Shown here: piece by piece, positions 41,407 through 50,293 of the stretch
How the letters are laid out: every line of letters begins with the position of its first letter
Position numbering within the stretch: the stretch's first letter is position 1
Assembly (NCBI RefSeq): GCF_006442205.1
Contig: NZ_VFVR01000006.1
Span: forward strand, 333,777 to 397,776
Reading direction: 5' to 3'
Source of the DNA: Mesorhizobium sp. B2-3-12
Lineage (GTDB): Bacteria > Pseudomonadota > Alphaproteobacteria > Rhizobiales > Rhizobiaceae
Length of the DNA stretch: 64,000 nt
Position numbers and translations under genes: made by a program
Notes under the pieces: model-generated
The model's input: only the letters and a program-made list of their open reading frames with translations
Databases searched by the model: none
What the model was told of the DNA's origin: nothing

Positions 41407-42309
41407 ATGGCGTTCGATGGGCGCGTAATCTCCAATGTCGGCGTGCTGGCCGCGGTCGCCGAGGGCGGAAGCTTTGCGAGAGCCGCGGACGCGCTCGGCC
41501 TGTCGCGATCCGGCGTCAGCCGCGCGGTTTCGCGTCTGGAGGCTCGCGTCGGGGTACGGCTGCTCGACCGGACGACAAGGGCGGTGGCGCTGACCGACGA
41601 GGGTCGTCGCCTATACGCCGAGGTCGCGCCGCTGCTGACAGGCATCGAAGACGCGGTGACGACGACCTCCGGCACCTCGACCGCCGTGCGTGGCCGGTTG
41701 CGGGTCAATGTCGATGCCTTCTTCTCACGCCAGCTGCTGGCGCCGCACATCGGCGCCTTCCTGGCGCTCTATCCCGACCTGTCGCTGGAACTGGTCGCCC
41801 GGCACCAGTTGGGCGACTTGGTTGGCGAAGGGTTCGACATCGCTGTCCGCTTCGGCACGCCGCCCATGTCTTCGCTTGTAGCAAGGAAGCTCACCGAGAC
41901 GCGCACGATCACGGTTGCCGCACCGGCCTATCTGAAGACACATGGCAATCCCACCGTTCCGTCCGACCTCCTCGACCACGCCTGCATCCAGGTTCGCGAT
42001 TCGCTGACCGGCCAGCCGATCGAGGAGTGGCGGTTTCGGCGCGGCGCTGAGGTCGTCGACGTCAGGACCATCGGCCGGCTGATGGTCGCCGAGTTCGGCA
42101 CGATGCTTGGCGCCTGCCTCGACGGTGTCGGCATCGCCAGGATCAAGGCGATTGGCGTCCAGCCTCTCATCCAACAAGGCGCGCTGGTCGAAGTCCTGCC
42201 GGATTGGCACGGCGAGAGCTTTCCGCTCTACGCGCTCCACCCTTCGCGCCACCTGCCGCCGGCCAAGGTGCGCGCCTTCATCGACTTCGTGCAGTCGCAT
42301 CTGGATTGA
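41407..42309 (+). CDS. LysR-family transcriptional regulator
   Basis: A 300-residue LysR regulator. The winged helix is at residues 8-62 (GGSFARAADALGLSRSGVSR and VSRLEARVGVRLLDRTTRAV). The ligand domain follows, with the FDIAVRFG segment. It is like the CrgA/AphB-type regulators that control oxidoreductase genes. The ATG at 41407 is chosen over 41359, which lies within the operator. It likely regulates the divergent NmrA-like gene. Confidence 0.9.
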   Translation: MAFDGRVISNVGVLAAVAEGGSFARAADALGLSRSGVSRAVSRLEARVGVRLLDRTTRAVALTDEGRRLYAEVAPLLTGIEDAVTTTSGTSTAVRGRLRVNVDAFFSRQLLAPHIGAFLALYPDLSLELVARHQLGDLVGEGFDIAVRFGTPPMSSLVARKLTETRTITVAAPAYLKTHGNPTVPSDLLDHACIQVRDSLTGQPIEEWRFRRGAEVVDVRTIGRLMVAEFGTMLGACLDGVGIARIKAIGVQPLIQQGALVEVLPDWHGESFPLYALHPSRHLPPAKVRAFIDFVQSHLD

Positions 42310-42393
42310 GCGGACATCGAAGGGCTTTGGGCCAATTCAGGCTCGCTTGCCTCGCCATTGCCGGCTTAAACTCCGGCAAACGGGGGATTTGCG

Positions 42394-42675
42394 GTGCTTG
42401 GGATCGATGCTTGGGTGTCGCTGTTCGGGCCGACCTATTTTGCCTATGCGGGCGTGACGGTTCCCTTCATGGCGACGTGGGCGATCGCCTGCGCGGCCTT
42501 GGCGATGTGGAACAATCGCGAGAGCCGCAGGCAAGCCAGGCTCGCCCCGGGCATGGCCGCTTCCCGTTCCTGGCCTGCCAGCATCGGGATTTTTGTGGTG
42601 GTCGCGGCCTGCTATATCGCCGCGCACTCAGCCGTCTATCTGTTGGTCCGGCATTTCGTCAGAATGTGGCTGTGA
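42394..42675 (+). CDS. small membrane protein, hypothetical
   Basis: A 93-residue protein with a GTG start and a GGGGG ribosome-binding site. Two predicted membrane helices (about 14-38 and 63-88) flank a charged cytoplasmic loop (NNRESRRQARLAPG). I do not recognise it. Confidence 0.6.
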   Translation: MLGIDAWVSLFGPTYFAYAGVTVPFMATWAIACAALAMWNNRESRRQARLAPGMAASRSWPASIGIFVVVAACYIAAHSAVYLLVRHFVRMWL

Positions 42676-42867
42676 TCGGCCGCAAGTGGAGGCAAGCTCG
42701 CCGGGCGAGAACCCCAACCACCTCATTCCCGGCGAGCCTACAACCTGGTTTGGAACGCAACCAGGACCGGGGTCAGCCGGCAAGCTCTCGCTGCAAAACG
42801 TGTGCCAGTCATTATTTGCCGAAATGGGACGGCGGTTGCTGGGCCGCCAGCTGAACATCGAGGCACT

Positions 42868-43572
42868 CTAAATCTCGAATTCGCCCTGCCCCTCGTCCAT
42901 GGCGTTGACGGTTTCGGCGGCCAGCGTCCTCGTGATCGGCATCTTGCGCTCCAGCGCGGTGCGGTCCAGGCGCTCCACCACACGCATCGCGGTTGCCAGC
43001 GAACGCTCGATGCGCCGCACCAGGTACTGCACGACATGCGGCTCGACCTCGACCTGACGGTCGGCGAACAGCTTGGTGATGACGCCGGCGAGCAGGAGAT
43101 CGTCGGGTTCGTGGATCTCGACGGTCGCCGCCGCCTTCAGCCGCGAGGCCAGATCGGGCAGCGAAACGCCCCAGGCCGACGGAAAGCGTCGCGCCGTCAG
43201 TAGCAGCGTCGAGCCGGCACCGCGCACGGCATTGATCAAATGGAACAGCCCTTGCTCGTCGACCGCGCCGATATCGATATCGTCGATCAGCGCCGGCCGC
43301 GCACCGAGATTGGCGATGGCGTCGCCCATGCGCCCGGCGTCTACGGCCACCGCTTTGGCGCGGGCGCGCCAGATCGAGGCCAGATGCGTTTTGCCAGAAC
43401 CGGCGGGGCCTGCCAGCACCACCACCGGTGCTGGCCAATCCGGCCAGCGATCGACCAGTGCGGCGGCCTGGTTGTTGGTGCCGGAGACGACCAGTTCGTC
43501 GCGCGAGTAGCCAGTGCCATGGCCTAGATCGAGCGGCAGCTGGCGCGGCGGATCGGTTCGCTGGGCGGTCAC
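42868..43572 (-). CDS. hdaA: HdaA-like DnaA-related protein
   Basis: A 234-residue protein of the DnaA-homologous Hda family. With the sliding clamp it stimulates ATP hydrolysis by DnaA and so prevents re-initiation. The clamp-binding motif QLPLDL is at residues 11-16, Walker A GPAGSGKT at 55-62, and the ALIDDID segment corresponds to Walker B. No C-terminal DnaA-box-binding domain is present. GTG start at 43572 lies one base beyond the upstream stop, so it is coupled to the permease gene. The position in the purMN region is conserved in alphaproteobacteria. Confidence 0.88.
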   Translation of the reverse strand: MTAQRTDPPRQLPLDLGHGTGYSRDELVVSGTNNQAAALVDRWPDWPAPVVVLAGPAGSGKTHLASIWRARAKAVAVDAGRMGDAIANLGARPALIDDIDIGAVDEQGLFHLINAVRGAGSTLLLTARRFPSAWGVSLPDLASRLKAAATVEIHEPDDLLLAGVITKLFADRQVEVEPHVVQYLVRRIERSLATAMRVVERLDRTALERKMPITRTLAAETVNAMDEGQGEFEI

Positions 43573-43573
43573 T

Positions 43574-44854
43574 TCAGCGACGCGGTTGCGTGCGGTGGCC
43601 GCCGCCACGATCGGCCGGCAGCGGTGGCGCTGGTGCTGTCGCGTGGCCCTTGTATAGCGGCGATTCCAGATAGCGGGCAATGGCGAAGCGCACCAGAACA
43701 GCCACCGCCGCGGATGCCGGAACGGCAATCAACAGGCCGACAAAACCGAACAGGGCGCCGAAGGCGAACAGCGCGAACATCAGCCACACCGGATGCAGGC
43801 CGACGCTTTTGCCGACCAGTCTGGGCTGCAGGATGTTGCCTTCGATGAACTGGCCGATGAAGAAGACCACGGCAACGGCGACGATCATCGTCCAGTCCGG
43901 CCAGAACTGGACGAAGGCGACGCCGATGGCCAGGACCAGCCCGGTCAGTGAGCCGACATAGGGAATGAAGGAGATCAGCCCGGCGAACAGGCCGATCAGG
44001 ATGGCGAAGTTCAATCCGGTCAACGTCAGGCCGGTGGCATACATGGCGCCCAGGACAAGGCACAGCGTGCCCTGGCCGCGCACGAAGCCGGCGGTGGCGG
44101 TGTTGATGTCGCGCGCGATGGCGCGCACCGTCGCCACGTTGTCGCGCGGCACCCAGCTGTCGATGACGGCCACCATGCGGTCCCAGTCGAGCAGCATGTA
44201 GAAGGCCACGACCGGCGTGACCACGAACAGGCTGACCACCGAGACCAGCGCCACGCCCGAACTCCAGATCGACGTGAAAACCGTGGTGAGCAGGCCGAAA
44301 CCGGAGGTCAGCAGCGAGTTCAACCCATCGCGCAGGCCATTGGCGTTGACGCCGAATTTCTGTTCCAGCCATTTCGGGTCAAAGGAGGTGATCAGGCTCT
44401 GCAGCCGGGTCAGGTACTCCGGCAGCTTGCCGGCGAAATCGGCCATCTGCGTCGCCAGCACCGGAATGAGGATGACGAAGGCCAGCACCAGCACGATGAG
44501 GAAGGTGATGAGGATGACCACCGTCGCCATGAAGCGGCTGAGGCCGAGCCGCTGCAACCGGTCGGCGACCGGATCGAGGAAGTAGGCAAGCACCATGCCG
44601 GCGACGAATGGCAGCAGGATGTCGCTGAAGACATAAAGGAAAAGCGCCAGGATCGCGGCACCGGCAAGCCAGAAGAAGATCTGTCGGCGGAACGTCGACG
44701 ACGCCTCCGCCTCTGCCGCCGTCTCGCCAGCCGGCACGACGACGACCATCTGGTCGTCGACAGCCTTGCCCCGCGCCACCGTTTTGCTGGCGGCCGGCTT
44801 GCGGACAGCCTTGCCGTCGATGGGCTTGTCAGCCCTGTTTACCGCCTTCGCCAT
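43574..44854 (-). CDS. AI-2E family (PerM) transporter
   Basis: A 426-residue membrane protein with eight predicted helices of the AI-2E/PerM family. Typical features are the PFVAGMVLAYFLDPVADRLQ segment and the central LDWDRMVAVIDSWVPR loop. Its 50-residue N-terminal tail is charged, and the C-terminal tail is Pro/Arg-rich. Its start overlaps the phosphatidyltransferase gene by 26 bases. Substrate unknown. Confidence 0.9.
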   Translation of the reverse strand: MAKAVNRADKPIDGKAVRKPAASKTVARGKAVDDQMVVVVPAGETAAEAEASSTFRRQIFFWLAGAAILALFLYVFSDILLPFVAGMVLAYFLDPVADRLQRLGLSRFMATVVILITFLIVLVLAFVILIPVLATQMADFAGKLPEYLTRLQSLITSFDPKWLEQKFGVNANGLRDGLNSLLTSGFGLLTTVFTSIWSSGVALVSVVSLFVVTPVVAFYMLLDWDRMVAVIDSWVPRDNVATVRAIARDINTATAGFVRGQGTLCLVLGAMYATGLTLTGLNFAILIGLFAGLISFIPYVGSLTGLVLAIGVAFVQFWPDWTMIVAVAVVFFIGQFIEGNILQPRLVGKSVGLHPVWLMFALFAFGALFGFVGLLIAVPASAAVAVLVRFAIARYLESPLYKGHATAPAPPLPADRGGGHRTQPRR

Positions 44855-45383
44855 AGCCGTTCATATGCCTCAGCCAAGCCACGAGATAGGCCGCGGCCGA
44901 AGCCACGGTCAAGACCCCGGACAGCAATATGAGGGCTGGCCGCAGGGGGTCGAGGTGCACGGCAAAGGCAAGTTCGCCCAGCACGACCGCCGCCAGCACG
45001 ATCTGGATGGCGGTATTGGCCTTCGATACGAAAAGCGGTTTCATCTCGACCGGATGAGCCATCACCGTGGACAACAGGACCGCGCAGACGATCAACGCGT
45101 CGCGCGACACCATGGTGACGACCAGCCACAGCGGCAATTGCCCGATGAAGCCCATGACCACGAACACCGAAACCAGGAGCAGCTTGTCGGCCATCGGATC
45201 GAGATAGGCTCCGAGCGTCGACTGCTGGTTGAAGCGGCGGGCGATGAAGCCGTCGACGGCGTCGGAAATGCCGGCAATGACGAAGCCGGCAAAGGCCCAG
45301 TCCCAACGCGCCTGCAGCATGGCCAGCACAATGGCGGGCACCAGCACGAGGCGCAGGATGGTGATCAGGTTGGGGATGGTCAA
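44829..45383 (-). CDS. CDP-alcohol phosphatidyltransferase
   Basis: A 184-residue membrane enzyme. The catalytic motif is complete: D-x2-DG-x2-AR-x8-G-x3-D-x3-D in DAVDGFIARRF...GAYLDPMADK (about residues 41-67). Such enzymes swap CMP in CDP-diacylglycerol for an alcohol. PgsA- or cardiolipin-like roles are possible. It heads an operon with the AI-2E transporter and hdaA, divergent from purM. Confidence 0.92.
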   Translation of the reverse strand: MTIPNLITILRLVLVPAIVLAMLQARWDWAFAGFVIAGISDAVDGFIARRFNQQSTLGAYLDPMADKLLLVSVFVVMGFIGQLPLWLVVTMVSRDALIVCAVLLSTVMAHPVEMKPLFVSKANTAIQIVLAAVVLGELAFAVHLDPLRPALILLSGVLTVASAAAYLVAWLRHMNGYGEGGKQG

Positions 45384-45600
45384 AGGCTGGGGCCCGTCCT
45401 CTCAGGTCAGGGATAGATGATGGAGATGACCGCCTGGCGCAAGCGTCGCAACAATGACGCGACCGCGGCCAAGGCGGGACATTGCATCGAGCTTGGGCTA
45501 TCCACGCTTTTGTCGGCCCAAACGGCGCCCGGTTCGGCCGTTATCCTTGCGGACCGAAACCGTTCATGCGAAGAGCCCGCAAACGAGCAGGAAAATTGCG

Positions 45601-46710
45601 ATGAGCAAGCGCGAAACCGGCCAGCCCAAAATCGGCCAGAATAAAACGGCCAAGCGCACAAACGGGCTCACCTATGCCGAGGCCGGCGTCGACATCGATG
45701 CCGGCAATCTCATGGTGGAGAAGATCAAGCCGCTGGTGCGCGCGACGCGCCGGCCGGGCGCCGATGGCGAAATCGGCGGCTTCGGCGGTTTGTTCGACCT
45801 GAAGGCGGCCGGCTTCACCGATCCGGTGCTGGTTGCAGCCAATGACGGGGTCGGCACCAAGCTGAAGATCGCCATCGATGCGGGAAAACACGACACGATC
45901 GGCATTGATCTCGTCGCCATGTGCGTCAACGACATCGTCGTGCAGGGCGCCGAGCCGCTGTTCTTCCTCGACTATTTCGCCACCGGCAAGCTCGATCCGG
46001 ACCAGGGCGCTTCGATCGTCGGTGGTATCGCCGAAGGCTGCCGCCAGGCCGGCTGCGCGCTGATCGGCGGCGAGACGGCCGAAATGCCCGGCATGTATCA
46101 CGGCAAGGATTATGACCTCGCCGGCTTTGCCGTGGGTGCCGCCGAACGCGGCCAGTTGCTGCCCACCGACGATATCGTCGAGGGCGACGTGCTGCTCGGC
46201 CTTGCCTCCTCCGGCCTCCATTCCAACGGCTTTTCGCTGGTGCGCCGCATCGTTGCCGCCAGCGGCCTTGCATGGAGCGATCCGGCGCCGTTCAACGACG
46301 AGGCGACGCTGGCCCAGGCGCTGCTCGAACCGACGCGCATCTACGTGAAATCGATCCTCAAGGCGATCCGCAACACGCATGGCATCAAGGCGCTGGCACA
46401 TATCACCGGCGGCGGCTTTCCCGAAAACATTCCGCGCGTGCTGCCCAAGGATTTCTCGGCCGAACTCGATCTCGAAGCCATCGACGTGCCGCCCGTATTC
46501 TCGTGGCTGGCCAAGACCGGCGGCGTGGCGCCGGAGGAAATGATGCGCACCTTCAATTGCGGCATCGGCATGATCCTGGCTGTCGCTTCGGGTCAGGCGG
46601 CGCAGGTCGCCGCCGTGCTGCAGGAAGCCGGCGAGACGGTGACGCCGATCGGCCGCATCGTGCCGCGCCGCGACGCCGGTGTCATCTATCGGGGCTCGAT
46701 CGGCCTATGA
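45601..46710 (+). CDS. purM: phosphoribosylformylglycinamidine cyclo-ligase
   Basis: A 369-residue enzyme that closes the imidazole ring to form AIR (purine pathway step 5). Family segments are clear: YAEAGVDIDAGN, ANDGVGTKLKIA, IGIDLVAMCVNDI, GGETAEMPGMYH and LHSNGFSLVRR. The ATG at 45601 has AGGA upstream. It overlaps purN in an ATGA junction. Confidence 0.97.
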   Translation: MSKRETGQPKIGQNKTAKRTNGLTYAEAGVDIDAGNLMVEKIKPLVRATRRPGADGEIGGFGGLFDLKAAGFTDPVLVAANDGVGTKLKIAIDAGKHDTIGIDLVAMCVNDIVVQGAEPLFFLDYFATGKLDPDQGASIVGGIAEGCRQAGCALIGGETAEMPGMYHGKDYDLAGFAVGAAERGQLLPTDDIVEGDVLLGLASSGLHSNGFSLVRRIVAASGLAWSDPAPFNDEATLAQALLEPTRIYVKSILKAIRNTHGIKALAHITGGGFPENIPRVLPKDFSAELDLEAIDVPPVFSWLAKTGGVAPEEMMRTFNCGIGMILAVASGQAAQVAAVLQEAGETVTPIGRIVPRRDAGVIYRGSIGL

Positions 46711-47420
46711 GCACGCAGAGGAAACGCACCGTCGTCCTGATATCTGGGCGCGGCTCCAACATGACCGCGCTGATCGCGGCGGCCAGCGATCCGGCCTTCC
46801 CGGCCGAGATCGTCGGCGTCATCTCCGACAAGGCCGACGCCGCCGGCCTCGGCATCGCCAGGGCACGCGGCATCGCCACCCAGGTCATTTCCCGCGCCGA
46901 CCATGGCAGCAAGCAGGCGCATGACGCGGCGATCGATGCGGCACTTGCCGCTTTCAAAACCGAAATCGTGGCGTTGGCCGGCTACATGCGCATCCTGACA
47001 TCAGGCTTCGTCCAGAAATGGCAGGGCCGCATGATCAACATCCACCCTGCCCTGCTGCCTGCCTTCAAGGGTCTCGATACCCATGCGCGCGCGCTGGCCG
47101 CCGGCATCCGCATCCATGGCTGCACCGTGCATTTCGTCACGTCGGAGATGGATGACGGCCCGATCATCGCCCAGGCGGCGGTGCCGGTGATGGTCGGCGA
47201 CAATGCCGATACGCTGGCCGCGCGCGTGCTGAAAACCGAGCACCGGCTCTATCCGCTGGCGCTGGGTCTGGTCGCCGAAGGCAAGGCGCGCATGGAGGCC
47301 GGCCGCACGGTGCTTGCCCACTTCGCCGACGATGCCGAGAACGGCACCTCGGTGGTGATGGCGCCCGATCCGCTGCGCGAGGAAGCCGACCTGGAGCATC
47401 TGGCGCGGATCACGCCCTGA
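46707..47420 (+). CDS. purN: phosphoribosylglycinamide formyltransferase
   Basis: A 237-residue enzyme that transfers a formyl group from 10-formyl-THF to GAR (step 3). Motifs include ISGRGSNMTALI, the catalytic Asn-His-Asp surroundings NIHPALLPAFKGLDTH and HFVTSEMDDGPII. Start ATG at 46707 shares ATGA with the purM stop, so the two are coupled. Confidence 0.96.
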   Translation: MSTQRKRTVVLISGRGSNMTALIAAASDPAFPAEIVGVISDKADAAGLGIARARGIATQVISRADHGSKQAHDAAIDAALAAFKTEIVALAGYMRILTSGFVQKWQGRMINIHPALLPAFKGLDTHARALAAGIRIHGCTVHFVTSEMDDGPIIAQAAVPVMVGDNADTLAARVLKTEHRLYPLALGLVAEGKARMEAGRTVLAHFADDAENGTSVVMAPDPLREEADLEHLARITP

Positions 47421-47432
47421 GCGAGAACGGCG

Positions 47433-47942
47433 ATGAAACAGCTGCTCCTGCTTCGCCATGCCAAATCGAGTTGGGACGACCCCGACCTCGATGATTTCGA
47501 CCGGCCGCTTGCGGAACGCGGGTTGAAGGCGGCCCGATTGATCGGCCGCGAGCTTGCCGCGCGCGACTGGCTGCCGGATCTGGCATTGGTGTCGCCGGCG
47601 CTGCGCACCCGTGATACGTGGCGGCTGGTGGCCGCGGAACTGCCGGTGCATCCACGGGTCGCGTTTGCCGATGCACTCTACGAAGCTTCCGCGGCGGATA
47701 TCCTGAGCCAGATTCGCAAGGCCGACCCGTCGGGCGAATGCCTGGTGGTTGTCGGCCACAATCCAGGCCTCGAGAATCTGGCAAGGCAGCTTGTGGGGCC
47801 GGGATCGGAAGCCAAGGCGCGCAAGAGGCTCGAGGAAAAGTTTCCGACGGCGGCTCTCGCGCGCTTCGTCCTTGAAGACGACTGGCCCGGCCGGTCGGCC
47901 GCGCGGCTGACACATTGCCTGTGGCCGAAGGATTTGCGCTAG
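47433..47942 (+). CDS. SixA-type phosphohistidine phosphatase
   Basis: A 169-residue histidine phosphatase. The catalytic RHAKSSW is at residues 8-14 and the second His in VVGHNPGLE near 108. SixA removes phosphate from His of phosphotransfer proteins. It follows purN by 12 bases and may be part of that transcript. Confidence 0.9.
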   Translation: MKQLLLLRHAKSSWDDPDLDDFDRPLAERGLKAARLIGRELAARDWLPDLALVSPALRTRDTWRLVAAELPVHPRVAFADALYEASAADILSQIRKADPSGECLVVVGHNPGLENLARQLVGPGSEAKARKRLEEKFPTAALARFVLEDDWPGRSAARLTHCLWPKDLR

Positions 47943-47980
47943 AAATGCGGGCGGCGGATGGGATCCGCCGCGCCAAGGCA

Positions 47981-48223
47981 TCAGTTGCCCCAGATGCCCT
48001 GGCCGGGCTCCGGCCAGTCGGTGGTGGCGGGCTTCATCTTGGCGTCCGCAGCTTTGTGCCCTGATATAGTCGTGTCGTCGACGGCACCGGTGACGGCATG
48101 GTCCACGCCGGCGACCGGGGCGGCCGGCTGGTTGGCATTGTCTGAGCCGAAGTGGTCGCTGCCGGCGAATGCACTTGCGGTTGCGACGAGGATAGCGGCG
48201 GTAGCGAGGGCAAATCTGTTCAT
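47981..48223 (-). CDS. DUF680-type small secreted protein (member 1)
   Basis: An 80-residue protein with signal peptide (1-20, ending ASAFA before GSDHFGSD). The mature start GSDHFGSDNANQPA is the DUF680 pattern, and it ends GQGIWGN like members 2 and 3. It is the most diverged of the five. AGGAG precedes the ATG at 48223. Function unknown. Confidence 0.85.
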   Translation of the reverse strand: MNRFALATAAILVATASAFAGSDHFGSDNANQPAAPVAGVDHAVTGAVDDTTISGHKAADAKMKPATTDWPEPGQGIWGN

Positions 48224-48366
48224 TTCAATCTCCTGGTTCATCCGTTAGGCGGCGTCATGGGAGGACGGGTCCGCTGAGGACAAGACCAGAAACAGCCAGA
48301 GTTTATTCCTGGACCTGAAATGTTTTTCGCAGACTGCGAAGAACGTCGGCCATCGGCCTTGCCTCG

Positions 48367-48402
48367 AAAAACAAGAGCGGCGGGTCAGGCCCACCGCTCT
48401 TT
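48367..48402 (-). terminator. terminator after DUF680 member 2
   Basis: The stem AAGAGCGG-x-GGG / CCC-x-CCGCTCTT is followed on the minus strand by TTGTTTTT. It is nearly identical to the one at 49037. Confidence 0.85.
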
Positions 48403-48432
48403 GTCGTCGAGGCAATCGAGGTCCTGCGTGGA

Positions 48433-48666
48433 TCAGTTGCCCCAAATGCCTTGGCCGGGATCCGGCTGATTGGAGTCCGGCGTCAGCTTGAAGCCGTGGT
48501 GTTCGATCGGCTTGCTGGTCGAGGCCGTACGGACGTGGTCGATTTTGCCCGCGGGCGCGCTGACAGCCGGCTGATTGACGTTGTCGGAGCCATAATTGTC
48601 GCTGCCGGCGAAGGCGCTGCCCGTGGCAACGAGGATGGCGGCGGCGGTGAGTGCGATCCTGGTCAT
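48433..48666 (-). CDS. DUF680-type small secreted protein (member 2)
   Basis: A 77-residue protein. The signal peptide MTRIALTAAAILVATGSAFA is followed by GSDNYGSDNVNQPAV; it ends GQGIWGN. The ATG at 48666 has GGAG about 10 bases upstream. Transcribed from its own leader, a duplicate of that of member 5. Confidence 0.9.
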   Translation of the reverse strand: MTRIALTAAAILVATGSAFAGSDNYGSDNVNQPAVSAPAGKIDHVRTASTSKPIEHHGFKLTPDSNQPDPGQGIWGN

Positions 48667-48690
48667 TTTCTTTACTCCAGTGGTTCTGGT

Positions 48691-48740
48691 CTGTCCGTCA
48701 AGTGGCGTGCCCTTGGGAGGAATTTCGCGTCGCTCGGACC
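48691..48740 (-). repeat. duplicated leader of DUF680 member 2
   Basis: This 50-bp block, from CTGTCCGTCAAGTGGCGTGC to CGTCGCTCGGACC, recurs with few changes at 49843-49892 ahead of member 5. A weaker copy is at about 48241-48280 before member 1. It lies right upstream of the coding region, so it includes the promoter or the 5' leader. Confidence 0.85.
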
Positions 48741-49036
48741 ATCTGGAAGTGGGTTTTTCATTCGCCGGCTTCCAATCACGAAGATGTGCCTTCACGACTA
48801 GATTCCGAGCTTCAAGATTTGACCAAGGATTTGTTGGAAATATTTTTCGATAATTATATCAATATCTTAATTTGCGCTTCACAAAGCATTTCGTTGTGTT
48901 TCGCCAAGCCCCGTCTCGCGGTGCGCTCACGGCGCGTCAACATTAATTGAACCGGTCGGTTCGACCCGCGACGAGAGCCCGCCTGCCTCGATGGTGTCCG
49001 GCATGGCCGGCCCCGTCTATCAAACGGACTTGTGTC

Positions 49037-49072
49037 AAAAAACAAGAGCGGCGGGCCAAGCCCACCGCTCTT
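49037..49072 (-). terminator. terminator of the three-gene DUF680 unit
   Basis: The stem AAGAGCGG-x-GGG / CCC-x-CCGCTCTT has a run of T after it on the minus strand (TTGTTTTTT). It lies 25 bases after member 3. Confidence 0.87.
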
Positions 49073-49096
49073 TGTAGTCAAGTGCTGCTATATGGA

Positions 49097-49324
49097 TTAG
49101 CGGCCCCAGATGCCCTGGCCCGACTGAGCCGGTACGTTGGCATTGGCGTCGCCCTGTGCCTTGTCCGTCTTCAGGATCGAACCGGTGTGGAAGGTGTCGA
49201 CATTGGAGGTCGACTGGGTGGCAACCGGCTGGTTGACGTTGTTGGAGCCGTAATTGTCGGAGCCGGCAAAAGCGGTGCCCGTGGCAACGAGGATGGCGGC
49301 GGCGGTGAGAGCGATCTTGGTCAT
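49097..49324 (-). CDS. DUF680-type small secreted protein (member 3)
   Basis: A 75-residue protein. Signal peptide MTKIALTAAAILVATGTAFA, then GSDNYGSNNVNQPVA; it ends SGQGIWGR. It is last of a three-gene unit (members 5, 4, 3) with about 44-base spacers, each with its own AGGAG-like site. Confidence 0.92.
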   Translation of the reverse strand: MTKIALTAAAILVATGTAFAGSDNYGSNNVNQPVATQSTSNVDTFHTGSILKTDKAQGDANANVPAQSGQGIWGR

Positions 49325-49368
49325 TTCAAATACTCCTAAGTTCAAGATTGGGTCGATATCGGCGGGGA

Positions 49369-49572
49369 TTAGTGGCCGAAGAGGTTGCGGTCGGCACCCT
49401 GTGGGGCCTGGGCCTGGACGGTTTCGGTCGACTTCGAGGTCGAAGCGGTGACCGAATGGTCGATGGCGACGGTCGGCTGGTTGGCGTTGGCCGAGCCGTA
49501 ATTGTCGGAGCCGGCGAAAGCGGTGCCGGTGGCAACGAGGATGGCCGCGGCGGTAAGAGCGATCTTGGTCAT
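49369..49572 (-). CDS. DUF680-type small secreted protein (member 4)
   Basis: A 67-residue protein, very close to member 5. The signal peptide is identical to that of member 3. The mature part reads GSDNYGSANANQPTVAIDHS and ends QGADRNLFGH, a different C-terminal type from members 1-3. Confidence 0.92.
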   Translation of the reverse strand: MTKIALTAAAILVATGTAFAGSDNYGSANANQPTVAIDHSVTASTSKSTETVQAQAPQGADRNLFGH

Positions 49573-49615
49573 GTTAAGTACTCCTGAAATTCGATTGGTT
49601 GGATATCGGCCGGAA

Positions 49616-49819
49616 TTAGTGGCCGAAGAGATTACGGTCAGCGCCCTGCGGAGCCTGGGTCTGGACGGTTTCGGTCGACTTCGAAATCGAAGCGGTAACC
49701 GAATGGTCGACAGCGGCGGCGGGCTGATTGACGTTGGCCGAGCCATAATTGTCGGAGCCGGCGAAAGCGGCGCCCGTGGCGACGAGGATGGCGGCAGCGG
49801 TAAGAGCGATCTTGGTCAT
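49616..49819 (-). CDS. DUF680-type small secreted protein (member 5)
   Basis: A 67-residue protein, first of the three-gene unit. It has the MTKIALTAAAILVATGAAFA signal and ends GADRNLFGH. Members 4 and 5 differ at few positions, so they are a recent tandem duplication. Confidence 0.92.
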   Translation of the reverse strand: MTKIALTAAAILVATGAAFAGSDNYGSANVNQPAAAVDHSVTASISKSTETVQTQAPQGADRNLFGH

Positions 49820-50293
49820 TTTGGTTACTCCAGTTTTTAGTTCTGTCCGTCTAGTGGCGTGCCTTCTGGGAGGATTTCGCGTCGCTCGGACCACCTCCAG
49901 ATGGGGGAGGCGTTTTGGGATTTCCAGTCGCATCGGCTTTGCAGTATTTCATTATATTATAGACAATGCATATTGCATCGCACCATTGGCGGCGAATTTT
50001 TCGTAATATTTTCAGACATTTACGGAATATGGCCCAGCCGAAACCGGAGGCGAATCGGGGCCTATTGTTCACCCTTTGCGATACAATCCGTCAACCAGAA
50101 CCGAACCGTTCGGTTCGATTTGTGTCCCGGAACGGGGCGATTTGGCCTGGCAGAACCAACCCCATAGCGCTGCCCGGCCGCATTTGCCTTGCGCCGAGAT
50201 CGATACTATCGATCATTTCAGGGCCGATTGCCGGATCGAGGCCGTCGATCGAGCCCCGATGAGACCGCAAAGTGGGCCGGGACCACGATAGAC
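49820..50293. other. 474-bp gap between DUF680 cluster and two-component system
   Basis: It carries the leader repeat at 49843-49892 and an AT-rich part around 49945-50010. A promoter for the response-regulator gene should lie near its right end. No gene is seen. Confidence 0.55.
49843..49892 (-). repeat. duplicated leader of DUF680 member 5
   Basis: See 48691-48740. The block starts CTGTCCGTCTAGTGGCGTGC and ends CGTCGCTCGGACC. Confidence 0.85.

Larger units (their letters stand above)
48667..49096. other. 430-bp intergenic region in the DUF680 cluster
   Basis: It holds the leader repeat at 48691-48740, an AT-rich part around 48830-48900, and the terminator at 49037-49072. No gene is seen. 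Confidence 0.6.
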
